A stretch of 64,000 nucleotides of DNA, from positions 417,499 through 481,498 of the forward strand of contig LSRX01000285.1 of assembly GCA_001939145.1 (NCBI GenBank), given 5' to 3'. This DNA comes from Symbiodinium microadriaticum (taxonomy: Eukaryota > Sar > Dinophyceae > Suessiales > Symbiodiniaceae). Numbering within the stretch: position 1 is the first letter of the stretch; each line of letters opens with the position of its first letter. Shown here one piece after another: positions 37,805 to 47,661 of this stretch. Made by a program: the position numbers and the translations under genes. The notes below the pieces were generated by a model, which was given only the letters and a program-made list of their open reading frames with translations, was not told the origin of the DNA and made no database searches.

Positions 37805-38510
37805 GGGTTTAGGGTTTGGGGCTTTTGGGGTTGAGGCTTTCGGGTTTAAGGTTTAGGTGTTGAGGGGTTTTGGGTTTCCTCAGCCGGCAGCGGGCTGTAA
37901 GGATCCAAGAATACAAATAGAACATGTTGGGTATAGTTTTCGCTTTGGGCTATTTGGAGCGGAGCGTTCGGAGTGGACTACGGAGGTTTGAGCAGAATTC
38001 CGAATTCGCACGGTGGCCTTAGCAACTCCTTGAATTGCCTTCTCGCCGTGCCTTCAACGCAAGGCTTAAGACCCATCTGCAGCCTCTTACCGAATCGAAT
38101 ACATCCTAGCACCCCCGAAGCTCCCCAAGCCACGAGCGCGTCGAACCAGCTCTCGAACTCCAAATCGCTTGAAGTCCCAGCGCGGGGCAAATCCCGACAT
38201 GGCTTTCTCTGAAGACCGAGATTTATTGTTGTGTTCGACTTAAGATAACATAGGGGTCTGAGTGTTCGGTAAGATGATTCCTTCTGGGGCTCCTTCTGAT
38301 AGATAGAGTATAGTCTAGTTCCTGCGACATCAACTGTTAAGCCCACGGTTCTGAACATGTCCACGGTTGGGGTCGAAGCAGCTTACAGATGAAGCAATCA
38401 TACTACAGTTCAGCGAGTAATCCGGAAGCCAACCTTCCTAAATTCACGTCTCCTTCACAAAATTGATGCTTCTTAAGGCGCACTCCATCTTTAAATCCGA
38501 ATCAGAAGCC
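37805..38510. other. Spacer, mostly unassigned
   Basis: Short G-rich run at 37,805-37,875. 37,970-38,510 has open frames of unclear meaning (for example WGRSSLQMKQSYYSSAS near 38,352-38,402) and almost no telomere-like repeat. Confidence 0.3.
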
Positions 38511-38519
38511 GCGACTCGC

Positions 38520-39050
38520 GAACCCCTAAACCCTAAACCCCCAAGCCCCTAAACTCTAAACCCTAAATCCTAAACCCTAAACCCTAAACCCCCAAACCCT
38601 AAACCCTAAAGGCCTCACAGAGCTCCCAGCCCTGAGTCCCACATTGCCCGGGGCTTTTCGGAGCCGGAACCCCGCACCCAAAAATCCCCAGAGCCCCGAA
38701 CCCCCAAGGCCCACAGAACCCTTCAGGGAACCCCAACAGAGGCCCAGAAAGCTCTTTGGAACACCCTATAAGCCCAAAACTCTAAACCCTATAAATCCTA
38801 AACCCTATGAACCCTATACCCCCTAAACCCTATAAACCCTAAGCCCTATAAACCCAAAACCTTAAACCCTATAAGCCCTAAACCCTATAAACCCTAAACC
38901 CCTAAACCCCTAAAACCTTAAACCCTATAAGCCCTAAACCCTATAAACCCTAAACCTTATAAACCCAAAACCCTAAACCCTAAATCCTATAAACCCTAAA
39001 CCTTATAAACCCAAAACCCCAAACCCTATTCCCTATACGCCCTAAAGCGC
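38520..39050. repeat. C-rich arrays, CCCTAAA then CCCTATAAA variant
   Basis: CCCTAAA units at 38,522-38,610, a GC-rich interval at 38,611-38,760 (possible exon after CCTCACAG), then 260 bp of CCCTATAAA/CCCTAAA/CCTTATAAA to 39,030. Confidence 0.8.
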
Positions 39051-39062
39051 CTCAGCCCTCAG

Positions 39063-39126
39063 AGCCCGATGGAGGCTCTGACAGCCCAGCCGAGAGTCCT
39101 TGGCCTAGTCATGGACCAGATGGAAG
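39063..39126 (+). CDS. Exon-like island (SPMEALTAQPRVLGLVMDQM)
   Basis: Sixty-four bases, frame SPMEALTAQPRVLGLVMDQM then E, between GCCCTCAG and GGAAG|GC. Same length and end type as 22,426-22,489. Long C-rich array upstream, TTTAGGG units from 39,160. Confidence 0.5.
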
Positions 39127-39154
39127 GCTTGGTCAGGGTGCGAGCCTCAGAGGG

Positions 39155-39594
39155 TTTAGGGATTACTGGGGTCAAGGGTTTAGGGGTTTAGGGGTTTAGG
39201 GTCTAGGGCTTTAGGGTTTTTAGCAGCTTTGGTGTTCAGGGCTTGAAGGGTTGTAGGGCCGAGGGTGTGAAGCTTTAGGGTTCAGGGTTTCGGGGGTTGG
39301 GTCTTAGAAAGGGATTAGAGGTTTGCAAAGGGGTCCTAGAAGGGTACCAGAATCCAAGGGTTCTAAGGAGGACCTTCTATGAGAGAGAGCTGAAACCTCA
39401 GCAGTTGTTTTGCTGGGCTTTATACAGTTATGGTATTTAAGGGGTGTTAGGGTTTTCGGATTTTTTGAGGGTTTCGGCATTCTCGGGTCTCGGGCCATAG
39501 AGATTTTTAACACCCTTAAGCTTAAATCCCAAATCGCAAATCCTGTAATGCCCTTACGCAACCTTGAATGCTACTGTAAACCTGACGCCATAGC
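39155..39594. repeat. G-rich spacer, then unassigned
   Basis: TTTAGGGG/TTTAGGG at 39,155-39,215, degenerate G-rich to 39,300, then unique DNA without recognised features. Confidence 0.45.
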
Positions 39595-39705
39595 TGTTGA
39601 TGGTATACATCCTGCATTACCCATAACAAGGAATATACCATAATTCCCATAGTTTAGGGTCCTTATAAGGTAATGCAGGATGTTATATCATCAACACTAA
39701 CCCTT
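39595..39705. mobile_element. MITE-like hairpin, family F, copy 1
   Basis: Arms GTTGATGGTATACATCCTGC and GCAGGATGTTATATCATCAAC (one mismatch plus one indel), interior AAGGAATATACCATAATTCC. Copy 2 lies near 49,012-49,112. Confidence 0.7.
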
Positions 39706-39806
39706 AAACCCTAAACCTTAAATCCTAATCCCCTAAACCCTAAACCCCCAAAGCCCCTAAACCCTAATCCCTAGGCCCCCATCAACCCGTAGCTGTTGCT
39801 GCCCCA
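39706..39806. repeat. C-rich telomere-like run before exon
   Basis: CCCTTAAACCCTAAACC and CCCCTAAACCC units to about 39,775. Confidence 0.6.
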
Positions 39807-39859
39807 GGGAGTCACGAAAAGAGAGCTGGAGACGTTCCAGCGCGAGGCGGGTGAACAAG
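39807..39859 (+). CDS. Exon-like island (GVTKRELETFQREAGEQ)
   Basis: Frame GVTKRELETFQREAGEQ, acceptor TTGCTGCCCCAG, end CAAG|GG. CCCTAAA upstream, TTTAGGG from 39,869. Its FQREAGE resembles FAREAAE in the GLAE modules. Confidence 0.55.
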
Positions 39860-39865
39860 GGCAGG

Positions 39866-40170
39866 GCAGTTTAGGGTTTAGGGTTTAGGGTAGGGCTTTT
39901 AGGGTTTAGGGTTTCGGTTCTTAAAGCTTTCGAAGGGTTTAGGGTTTAGGGTTTAGGGTTTGGAGTTTCGGTTTTACAGCTTTTGAAGGGTTTAGGGTTT
40001 AGGGCTTCGGTTCTAAAGCTTTTGAAGGGTTTAGGGTTTAGGGCTTCGGTTTTAAAGCTTTTGAAGGGTTTAGGGTTTAGGGTTTCGGTTTTAGCAGTTT
40101 AGGGTTTAGGGCTTCGGTTTCAAAGCTTTTGAAGGGTTTAGGGCTTCGGTTTTAAAGCTTTTGAAGGGCT
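39866..40170. repeat. G-rich minisatellite, about 45-bp units
   Basis: Five to six units of TTTAGGGTTTAGGGCTTCGG + TTTTAAAGCTTTTGAAGGG. Moderately diverged. Confidence 0.85.
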
Positions 40171-40261
40171 TCAGGCTGAGTGTTTATGGCTTAAGGCTTG
40201 CTCTATACTTCGCCCAGGGAAGTTCAGCAGACCAGGGTCGCCAAAAGGCACCCAAACAGGC

Positions 40262-40376
40262 AATATAGAAGCCTAAACAATTACCTATATTATTGTGGGG
40301 TTCCTTATTGTAATTATAGTATATTGGGCCCCAAAACCTTATTCTATTTATTAAGGCCCTACATTACGATCCCAGA
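40262..40376. mobile_element. MITE-like hairpin, family D
   Basis: Left AGAAGCCTAAACAATTACC, interior AATTATAGTATATTGGGCCC, right end TATTAAGGCCCTACATTA. Best-preserved copy of family D. Confidence 0.5.
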
Positions 40377-40479
40377 CCCCCTAAAGCGGCCCATGGTCTC
40401 CGACACCCCGGCATGCCACTGAGGCTATACCAAGTTATACCATAGGCTTCAGAATGCCTTTAAACAGTAAGTAAGTGTA

Positions 40480-40570
40480 TTTGTAACATACCTAAACCCT
40501 AAACCCTAAACCCTAAGTGTAATGTAACATACCTAAACCCTGAACCCTAAACCCTAAACCCCCGTTAAGA
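40480..40570. repeat. C-rich run with AACATACC duplication
   Basis: GTAACATACCTAAACCCTAA occurs twice (40,486 and 40,525), then CCCTAAA units to 40,562. Confidence 0.7.
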
Positions 40571-40625
40571 AGCCCTTTTAGTCAGCAAATACAGTTCCCT
40601 GCATTGGAGTTGCCAACTCGGGGCA

Positions 40626-40661
40626 GCTTAATCGTGAGCTGTGCAGCGCCCCTGTTGCAAG
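40626..40661 (+). CDS. Exon-like island (LNRELCSAPVA)
   Basis: Thirty-six bases after CTCGGGGCAG, frame LNRELCSAPVA, ending GCAAG|GC. CCCTAAA upstream, TTTAGGG array directly downstream (40,672-40,758). Confidence 0.45.
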
Positions 40662-40671
40662 GCTTCCCCGG

Positions 40672-40905
40672 ATTTAGGGTTTAGGGGTTTAGGGGTTTAG
40701 GGTTTAGGGTTTAGGGGTTTAGGGGTTTAGGGTTTAGGGGTTTAGGGGTTTAGGGTTGAGGGTGTTGGCAATGGCATATTTGGTGCAGTACTTCAACCGA
40801 AGCAACTAGACAAATAGATACACAGCTCCGCACGGGTGGTGTCTCTATGCAGATGTGCAGAGAGACCCCCTAAACCCTAAACCCTAAACCCTAAACCCTA
40901 AGCCG
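40672..40905. repeat. TTTAGGGG array, short loop, CCCTAAA array
   Basis: Nearly pure TTTAGGG/TTTAGGGG at 40,675-40,758, 105 bp of unique DNA including CAGAGAGACCCCC, then CCCTAAA at 40,867-40,900. The most compact foldback-capable spacer in the window (about 230 bp). Confidence 0.8.
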
Positions 40906-40970
40906 AAGCTGCGAGGTGGCTTGGAGTCAACTGTGCTGGGGTGCTGCTGCAGCTCCTACACCCGAAGCAT
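40906..40970 (+). CDS. Exon-like island (KLRGGLESTVLGCCCSSYTR)
   Basis: Frame KLRGGLESTVLGCCCSSYTR, between CCCTAAA and, at 40,998, TTTAGGG. Ends are unclear; Cys-rich second half is unlike the other islands. Confidence 0.35.
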
Positions 40971-41039
40971 CCTGAAACCTCAAACTCCGGTCGGTTCAGG
41001 GTCTAGGGTTTAGAGTTTAGGGTTTAGGGCGGGCCCTTA

Positions 41040-41434
41040 CAAGCCAATGGCTGCAAAAGCACCTGAGTTGAGTGCCGGACAGGATCGGCAGGGTTCTTCC
41101 AAATTACGGCTCCCCATGTTCGGGGCCTTGTTGGGTGTCTGTGTTTGGTCTCCTAGCAGTACCGTTGTTTCAGTGCGAAATGTAAACGAAACCTATAACT
41201 GGAGTAGTTACACTCGTATAAGATGAGTTTTCTCTGCTAGAAGACAGCTTTTCGTCACTATTCAGGGCTCACAGGAAAGCCGCAGAAGTCATCTGAGTGC
41301 GCATCCTGTAGGTGGCAATCCTGCTTTCTGCGCGGATCGAAACGGAGCCCTCAACCCAAAAGACTCCTGGAACCCTATAGCACCCCTACAAAGCCCCTAC
41401 GGAGCCCTTATACCCTAAACCCTAAACCCTCCAG
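41040..41434. other. Spacer without recognised gene
   Basis: TTTAGAG/TTTAGGG ends at 41,030. 41,040-41,340 is unique with no convincing frame, then degenerate C-rich CCCTACAAAGCCCCTA to CCCTAAA at 41,412-41,430. Confidence 0.4.
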
Positions 41435-41463
41435 CTTTCCCAAGACCGTGACGCCCTGGCCAG
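41435..41463 (+). CDS. Exon-like island (LSQDRDALA)
   Basis: Twenty-nine bases, frame LSQDRDALA, CCTCCAG to GGCCAG|GC. CCCTAAA immediately upstream; TTTAGGG at 41,536. Confidence 0.45.
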
Positions 41464-41499
41464 GCCATTGATGGCCTCGAATGGAAGCTGGAGAGATGT

Positions 41500-43100
41500 G
41501 TGTCATAGCCTCGGTCGGAGGGTTTTAACTTTGGGGTTTAGGGTTTAGGGTACCTATTGGTGTTTCATACGAGTTGTATCAGCACGTCAGCGCTCGACGG
41601 CTTACGGTAATCCCCGAAAGCCCCATTCCAACCCACTGAGCTCTAGATCTAGACCCCAAAACCCATGATGCCTCAACCCTAACCCCTAAACCCCTCTGAA
41701 GTTGGAGCCCCCAAGCCCTCAACGCTCACTTCCTTAATCTGTTGGAGCTAGACACTGGAACCCATGATCCCCCCAAAACCCAACACCCGAGAGTGTCAGG
41801 GACTAGAAGGACCAGAACCCTTGATCCCTTGAGAAGGCAGTAAATTCATGATGACTAAACTCAAAACCCTCAACCTTAAAATCAAAACCCAAATCCCTCA
41901 ACCCTAATCCCCAAAACCCTCAACCCTGTCTCCAGAAGGCAGTGGCTTCATGGCGCAAATGTGAAGCTTGGGCTAAACCCGCAGGGCACACTCTTCTCCA
42001 CAGACAGGCCTGCGGCCGTTTTCTAGGGCACAGGGGGCCTTAAGGGAAAAGGGTTTAGGGTTTTTTTGTAGTGCCCAGGGGGGTGGTGGGGGTTGAGGGA
42101 AAAGGGAATTATTTATCTATTCATTTTTGTTTATTGTTCGTATTATTTGTTTTTTGGAGGGTGGGTTGTTGTCAGGTTTGGGGATGTTAGGGCTTCGAGT
42201 TTAGAGTGTAGGCTGTTTTTCGCCTTTTGGTCTAGCCCACTTTCCAGGGTTACGGAGAGTAGGGTCTGGTGTTCCGGGTTGTGCTAACAGCATACTTAGA
42301 GGTGAGGACTCAGGGAGCTGGGCTTCAAGTACCTTGGTTCACGTGGGCTAAGAAATAGATAGAGAACTCTCTTGAAACTCTATATACTAAGCCCCCTAAT
42401 CCTTTAAGCGGGGGGGTTTAAGGGTTCGGGATTTATGTGCTTAAGGGCTCAATTGTGTTCAGAGTTTCGCGCTTCGATTTGGGTTTCGGGTGTTCGGTGT
42501 GTGGACTTACTGCTGTTTTCAGTAAACTTATGAATAAAGCAAGCAATCGCAGGCCCTTGTTGCCTCCCTAGTTTTAATTTACCAGATTCTACCAGTAGCG
42601 CATCATTCCTACTGCTACTTCTTAAAGGACACCGACGGCAGTGGCTAATGCCTGCAAACTTGGTATGCTTTCGGGAATCATCTTATGGCCCCCATATCCC
42701 TCATCCGCAACGCTACCAACAAGCCCTGGATCGTCCTAAATCCCTAGGTCCAGTAACAATGGAACCCTAAACCCTAAACCCTGAACCCCTAAAACCCTAA
42801 ACCCCAAACCCTAAACCCCAAACCCTGAACCCTAAACCCTGAGTTCAATCCCATAAACCCTAAACCCACTCGAAGTCCCTATCCGACTCTCGAGCTGCCT
42901 CCAAAAACCTTGTGGAATGTGGCCAGGTCCTAAATCCGACCAGTGAAGCCCTTGCAAAAAACGTAATAAAATGAGCCCCTCTACAATACCATAAACCCTA
43001 AACCCTAAACTTTAGGGTTCAGGGTTTAGGGTTGGCCCTAAACCTAGTACAGCAAAAGAATACAAATCCAAAACACAGACAGAACCCTTTCAACATGAAA
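41500..43100. repeat. Long intron-like spacer
   Basis: G-rich at 41,535-41,550; C-rich CCCTCAACCC variants at 41,670-41,930; G-rich at 42,040-42,110; T/G-rich 42,110-42,200. Possible weak hairpin at about 42,365-42,410. C-rich CCCTAAA/CCCTGAA at 42,762-42,870, and an immediate CCCTAAA-to-TTTAGGG junction at 42,990-43,030 that forms a small palindrome. Confidence 0.45.
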
Positions 43101-43107
43101 TCGAGAG

Positions 43108-43200
43108 GTTCCGCGACATGCTTTTCGACGACGCCGAGCCGCTGACGGCTCGGGTGGAGCCCGTTACGAGTCGGGAGCCCTGCGGCCGTAATAATGACCA
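43108..43200 (+). CDS. Exon-like island (FRDMLFDDAEPLTARVEPV)
   Basis: After GAAATCGAGAG the frame reads FRDMLFDDAEPLTARVEPV then TSREPCGRNNDQKR, with upstream HEIER also open. TTTAGGG/TTTTGGGG repeats begin at 43,207. Acidic, helix-like. Confidence 0.5.
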
Positions 43201-43204
43201 GAAG

Positions 43205-43902
43205 AGGTTTAGGGTTTGGGGTTTTGGGGTTTAGGCTTTAGGGTTGAGCTTTTGGGTATACAAAAAAAGTGTACAAGTGTATAGGCACTGGTAAGGGAGA
43301 AATCCTACCCATTCTTCCGACCCCAAGACCCAGGGATGAAGGCAGCAGAGGCTTTCGGGAGGCCTCCTGGCGCTTTATTTAGGGTTCGCAACGTACGTTG
43401 TTGCTTTTGAATCATATGGGTGCTGTACGGCTCTTCACTACGGCTTTTGAATGCATCAGCACAGATCCCTGTGAGCCTTGAGAAGAGGATGCACAAGTCT
43501 TGAAAGACCTGAGTACCTGGGCATCACAAGCCGGAACTATCTTACAAACTCCTGAAGTCTCAAATCCCCGGAGCCTTGTATTGTAGCACTGAGACTCCAA
43601 CATCCGTCTGTCAAGGAACATGTACTACATGAAGCTACAGTACACTTGATCCGTCATTGACTAGGCGACAGTGAACACGATATGGGCCTTGAGGTTCTAA
43701 TACAACTTTGTAGACCTTCATGGAACCTTGTAGCACTTCAGGGCCGGCAACTTGAAGGGAGTAGCAAGTCAGGGCTTTAGGCTTTTGAAGATGGAAACCC
43801 TTCTCTGAAACAACAACCTACAAAAGCTCAGCCTACATGGGCCTGTCTACTAAGTGTACTTCGGCCGTAGAAAAGCCATGCTGCATCTCGCACTGTTTGC
43901 AG
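43205..43902. other. Spacer, G-rich start then unassigned
   Basis: TTTAGGG/TTTTGGGG at 43,207-43,250. 43,300-43,880 has no telomere-like repeats and no recognised gene. Overlapping minus-strand frames at 43,305-43,621 show no domain. Confidence 0.4.
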
Positions 43903-43931
43903 GTGCAAGAGGACGCTCGCACACTGCGCGG
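43903..43931 (+). CDS. Exon-like island (VQEDARTLR)
   Basis: Acceptor CACTGTTTGCAG, frame VQEDARTLRGSW, TTTAGGG-like repeats from 43,965. The donor is unclear; the frame remains open to TAG at about 43,960. Confidence 0.45.
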
Positions 43932-44033
43932 GTCGTGGGCCTTGACATCTTTGGAGCTTTAGTTTAGGGATTAGAGTTTGGGGTTTGGGGTTCAGGGCTT
44001 AATGTTGACTTCATTTTAATCTCCCCCCTCGAG

Positions 44034-44034
44034 N
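44034..44034. other. Single ambiguous base (N)
   Basis: Isolated N in CTCGAGNTGGGG. A small hairpin CCCTGAGTC/GGACTCAGGG lies at 44,049-44,072, and GAGTTCCCGGGATCGAG / GAGTTCCGGGGATCG words repeat at 44,132 and 44,176. Confidence 0.95.
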
Positions 44035-44550
44035 TGGGGACTACGCTCCCTGAGTCTCTCTGGGACTCAGGGAGGGCTGACGAAGGGGCCTCACGTGTCT
44101 TTTGGGAGCCATGCCCGGGCTCATTATTATTGAGTTCCCGGGATCGAGTTTCATAATCGAGCGGGGTTGATACTTGAGTTCCGGGGATCGTAATTTAGAT
44201 GGGTTTATTAAGATGAACTCAACATCGGGGTCTGGGTTTGGGGTTTAGGGTTTCGGTTTAGACAACTCTGGGTGGGGTTTCAGGATTGGGGTAGAACAGC
44301 TCGATATGGCCAGCTGTGGCTAGGCCTTATTGTAAGGCTTTCTCGGACTCCTCTGCGCGAGAGACTGGGTTTCGACTGCACTATAGTGCCTCCTTTGCTC
44401 GTACGGAGCTTCTTGCAAGCATGCACCCTCAAGCTGAGCCATGAGGTGTACTCAGGCAACCCTAAACCCTAAACCTAAAACCTCCGCAGATGCTTTAGCA
44501 ATCATGGCTTCCCTTGGTACCTGCTAAGTAGCAAAGAGAACAGCAGGCAG

Positions 44551-44666
44551 CATATGGGTATTTCTCTAAATTGGGGTCCCTGTTTAGGGTCCTTCTTTGT
44601 TTATAAAGGTGCCGTCCTATATTGCGGACCCAAACAGGGACCTTAATTTGGAGAACTACCCATATG
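44551..44666. mobile_element. MITE-like hairpin, family A
   Basis: 116 bp with 35-bp terminal inverted repeats: CATATGGGTATTTCTCTAAA at the left is matched by TTTGGAGAACTACCCATATG at the right, with only about three mismatches across the arms, and both continue through the AGGGACC/GGTCCCT block. Relics at 8632-8745 share the inner ends. Confidence 0.8.
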
Positions 44667-44744
44667 ATTCCCGTAGTGTTCGAAAACTATAGAAAGTTCC
44701 ACTAGGGGACAAAATAGACAGACCACAGTAGACCCATAGATGGA

Positions 44745-44815
44745 TGTATGTGTGTATGTATATATATATATATGTATGTAATACATATATATATATATAT
44801 ATGTATGTATAGACA
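44745..44815. repeat. (TA)n/(GTAT)n microsatellite
   Basis: Simple repeat. IYIYIY frames on the minus strand are artefacts. Confidence 0.85.
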
Positions 44816-44878
44816 GGGAGAATACAATACCTCCTGCAGATAGATGGAGCAGAATATTCAAAGACAGCACCCGCCCAG

Positions 44879-44910
44879 GTGCGAGTCCCTTCCACCGGCA
44901 AATCGGCCAG
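44879..44910 (+). CDS. Exon-like island, ends AG|GC
   Basis: Between ACCCGCCCAG and GGCCAG|GC. Frame RVPSTGKSA (or CESLPPANRP). TTTAGGG repeats from 44,923. Frame choice open. Confidence 0.35.
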
Positions 44911-44919
44911 GCAAGCTCT

Positions 44920-45220
44920 CCAGTTTAGGGTGTAGGGTTTAGGGTTAGGGTTTAGGGGGAGCTTTCGGGCTTCCGATTCCCCGGCCCTTAGCCGGGAATG
45001 GGCTATAGGTTTAGGGCTTAGGGTTTAGGGTTTATAGTATAGGGGCTTTTTTACGGGAGCTTTATAGGATTGTTTCATAAGGATCCATGACCCCAATTCC
45101 GTCCGGAGAACCCTAGGCTTAGGGCGTAGAGGGTTTTGGCAGGTTGCGGGAATGAGGGATGGAGGGACTAGGTGTTAGGGGCTTAGGGCGTTAGGGATTT
45201 AGTGGTTTAGGGCTTCACGT
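44920..45220. repeat. Degenerate G-rich spacer
   Basis: TGTAGGG/TTTAGGG at 44,925-44,958 and 45,008-45,035; TTAGGGGC words to 45,215. Confidence 0.5.
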
Positions 45221-45245
45221 CTAGACTTAAGGGCCCATCGCCCAG

Positions 45246-45293
45246 TCGTTTGAGGATCGAGGCCTTGTGAGGCTTCGTCGGAGAGTGCTGAAG
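45246..45293 (+). CDS. Exon-like island (SFEDRGLVRLRRRVLK)
   Basis: Forty-eight bases, exactly 16 codons, SFEDRGLVRLRRRVLK, from ATCGCCCAG to CTGAAG|GTGGGA. The frame stays open downstream (VGELSKDPVVTFRIEP) to TAG at about 45,346, so a longer exon is possible. Confidence 0.5.
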
Positions 45294-45349
45294 GTGGGAG
45301 AACTATCCAAAGATCCTGTGGTGACCTTCAGAATCGAGCCGGTCTAGGC

Positions 45350-45930
45350 CATAGCCTTAGCGTTTTGGGTTTCGGGCTTTTTTGGTCCCTCTATGTGTCC
45401 CGAAGTGCGAAGCTGATGTATCGCGCGATGCCAGACTTCATTCACCCTCAAGTCCTTCCCGGAGCCCCAACGGCCCTCATCCTGCTCGTTACCCCTTGAA
45501 CCAGTACACCCTGAATCTTACATCCTAGCTTTAAGTTCTTCGACACTCTATACACCCCAATCCTAAGCCCCACACTGCCCTACACATGAGCCTTGAGTAT
45601 TATGGACAATCCTACACCCTGTTGCTAAACACCAAACCCTGAACCCACAATTGTAACTCCCCCCCCCCAATAGAGACCGGTAAGCCTTTTCATACAGCCA
45701 TTGTTAATGCCCCTATAACCCCTCACAGTATTAAAGATTTAAATCCTGCATGGCAACTCCACGGCTAAATCATGAAACCTTAAGCCCTAAACCCTTAAAC
45801 CCTTAAACCCTAAACCCTCAAACCCTAAAGCCTTAAACCCTTAAAGCCTTAAACCCTTAACCCCTAAACCCTAAACTCTGAAACCATAAACTCCGATCAA
45901 AAACTCTAAAAATGCCTTCATACTCGGGGG
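45350..45930. repeat. Spacer ending in C-rich array
   Basis: 45,400-45,760 degenerate C-rich, with a (C)8 run at 45,661. CCCTTAAACCC and CCCTCAAACCC units at 45,780-45,880. Confidence 0.5.
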
Positions 45931-45980
45931 CAACGAGGTCGCCCGGATGAGAGCCCCTGGTCCCGACTCCGAGGCCCCAG
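45931..45980 (+). CDS. Exon-like island (GGNEVARMRAPGPDSEAP)
   Basis: Frame GGNEVARMRAPGPDSEAP between CCCTAAA (upstream) and TTTAGGG/TTGAGGG (from 45,990). No sharp splice signals. Confidence 0.35.
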
Positions 45981-45987
45981 TTACTGT

Positions 45988-46164
45988 TAAGGTTTAGGGT
46001 TGAGGGTTTAGGGTTTAGGGTTGAGGGTTTAGGGTTGAGGGTTTAGGGTTTAGGGTTTTGGGATTAGGGTTTAGGGTTGAGGGTTTAGGGTTGAGGGTTT
46101 AGGGTTTAGGGTTGAGGGTTTAGGGTTCCTTCTAGGGGTTCTCAGATTTTGGACTTATAGGGAG
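45988..46164. repeat. TTTAGGG/TTGAGGG array
   Basis: About 140 bp alternating TTTAGGG with TTGAGGG, ending in the 47-bp segment duplicated across the N. Confidence 0.85.
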
Positions 46165-46213
46165 NGGTTTAGGGTTCCTTCTAGGGGTTCTCAGATTTTG
46201 GACTTATAGGGAG
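46118..46213. other. 47-bp duplication around a single N: probable assembly join
   Basis: GGTTTAGGGTTCCTTCTAGG through GGACTTATAGGGAG occurs at 46,118-46,164 and again at 46,166-46,213 with one N between. This is the signature of two overlapping contig ends placed end to end. Confidence 0.8.
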
Positions 46214-46494
46214 AGGGGGGGGTGGTTTCTTTTGAAGAGGGGACTTATAAGGGCCCTTTTGAGAAAGGGACTTTTACTAAGCAGGAACTTGGTTCCGTAA
46301 AAGGGTTCTTTTGACAGGGACCTGAAAGAAGGTTGAGGATTTAGGGGCTTACGCGTTCCTGCTAAGCCCTGGGTTGACGATGGTTCTTCAACGTGGCAGG
46401 GTTTAGGGTTTTGGGTTTAGGGTTTAGGGGACACTGCTCACAAACTGCTAACAGGATTCTTCAGGGTTTGGCGTGGTGGGGCGTGGGTGTGTAG

Positions 46495-46530
46495 CAGCGC
46501 AAACTGGCTAAACATCAGGACAACAAGAGC
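46495..46530 (+). CDS. Exon-like island (QRKLAKHQDNK)
   Basis: After GTGTGTAG the frame reads QRKLAKHQDNKSGG. CATCAG|GACAAC may split it. G-rich upstream, CA/CT-rich microsatellite DNA downstream. Confidence 0.4.
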
Positions 46531-46559
46531 GGTGGTCACCATAACGGTTCCGGCATTAT

Positions 46560-47154
46560 GTTCAACCCATTAAGTTGCTTATTCATTGGTAGTTCTTTTG
46601 TGTCTACATGCACTGCCTCCACGCACACACACACACACTCCTACATCGTCCTATATCGCATTAACACATGCATACAGACAGGCAAAAATTCCTGCATGCA
46701 TAGACATACATACATATGCATACATGTACATATACACTCGCATGCCCATGGTTTTACTTGCTTGTGTGCTTGTGTTCATACGTACTTGATTGTGCGTTTG
46801 CTTTCTCAGCTACTCGCTCCCTCGCTTACGTACCGGCTTCCTTCCTTGCTTCCTTACTTGCCTACTTACTTAGCCACTCCTTTACTTGCGCACTGAGCGA
46901 CTTACTTCTTTGCTTCGTTGCTTATTTCCTTATGTACCTAATTACTCGCATTTCTTCACTTATTCTACCTGCATACTCACATACTTCCTTCCGTCCTTGC
47001 TTGCTTACTTACTCCCTTACGGACACTCATTTGTTTGCTCATTTACCTAAGGTCCTTCGTACATAAGTTAATGTTAAGAAAACACATACAAAGCTGTGCA
47101 TATTCAATCGCACATAAACCTACCTACCTACCTACCTACCTGCCTACCTACTTG

Positions 47155-47189
<35 letters not shown>

Positions 47190-47480
47190 ACCTACCTACC
47201 TACTTACACACACCTACTTACTTGCCTGTACCTAACTACCTGACTATCTGCCTACCTGCCTACCTACCTGCCTGCCTACCTACTTACCTACCCACCTGCT
47301 TACATGCTAGGAGAAAGGTTTGCACTTGCACCTGTGTATACATGCATACACGCACACACACACAATATGTATGTACGTTTTCATTTTCTGTATACGCATG
47401 TACACATGCGTACATAAGTACATACGTATACACAAATCGCACATCTACGAACAAATAAGCAAATAGACAACTATACATGT
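46560..47480. repeat. CA/CTTAC/CCTG/CTAC low-complexity region
   Basis: (CA)n at 46,624-46,640, TTACTTGC-type tetranucleotides at 46,760-47,045, (CCTA)n/(CCTG)n at 47,115-47,300, ACATACGTA words to 47,480. Long frames with His/Thr/Tyr/Leu/Pro repeats on both strands are repeat translations. Confidence 0.8.
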
Positions 47481-47661
47481 ATGAAAAGAGGCTTCATTGA
47501 TATGTCAGTCTCACGCCTAGTCGCACCGGTATGATGCCCAAGAAGGGAAATGTCAGCTTCATGCTTATCCATAGCGGCATGATGCCCAGTTCAGGGTGAC
47601 TCAATGCAGACGCGCGCCTTTGGAAGCACTTCCCCTGCGGGGCGGTTTCTTATCTGTCCAG
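47481..47661. repeat. Two-copy repeat of about 48 bp
   Basis: ATGTCAGTCTCACGCCTAGT..GGTATGATGCCCA is repeated as ATGTCAGCTTCATGCTTATC..GGCATGATGCCCA. Otherwise nothing recognised. Confidence 0.6.

Noticed and set aside
46558-47478. Several ORFs with His/Thr/Tyr/Pro/Leu-rich repeats
   Set aside because: CA, CTTAC and CCTG microsatellite translations on both strands.
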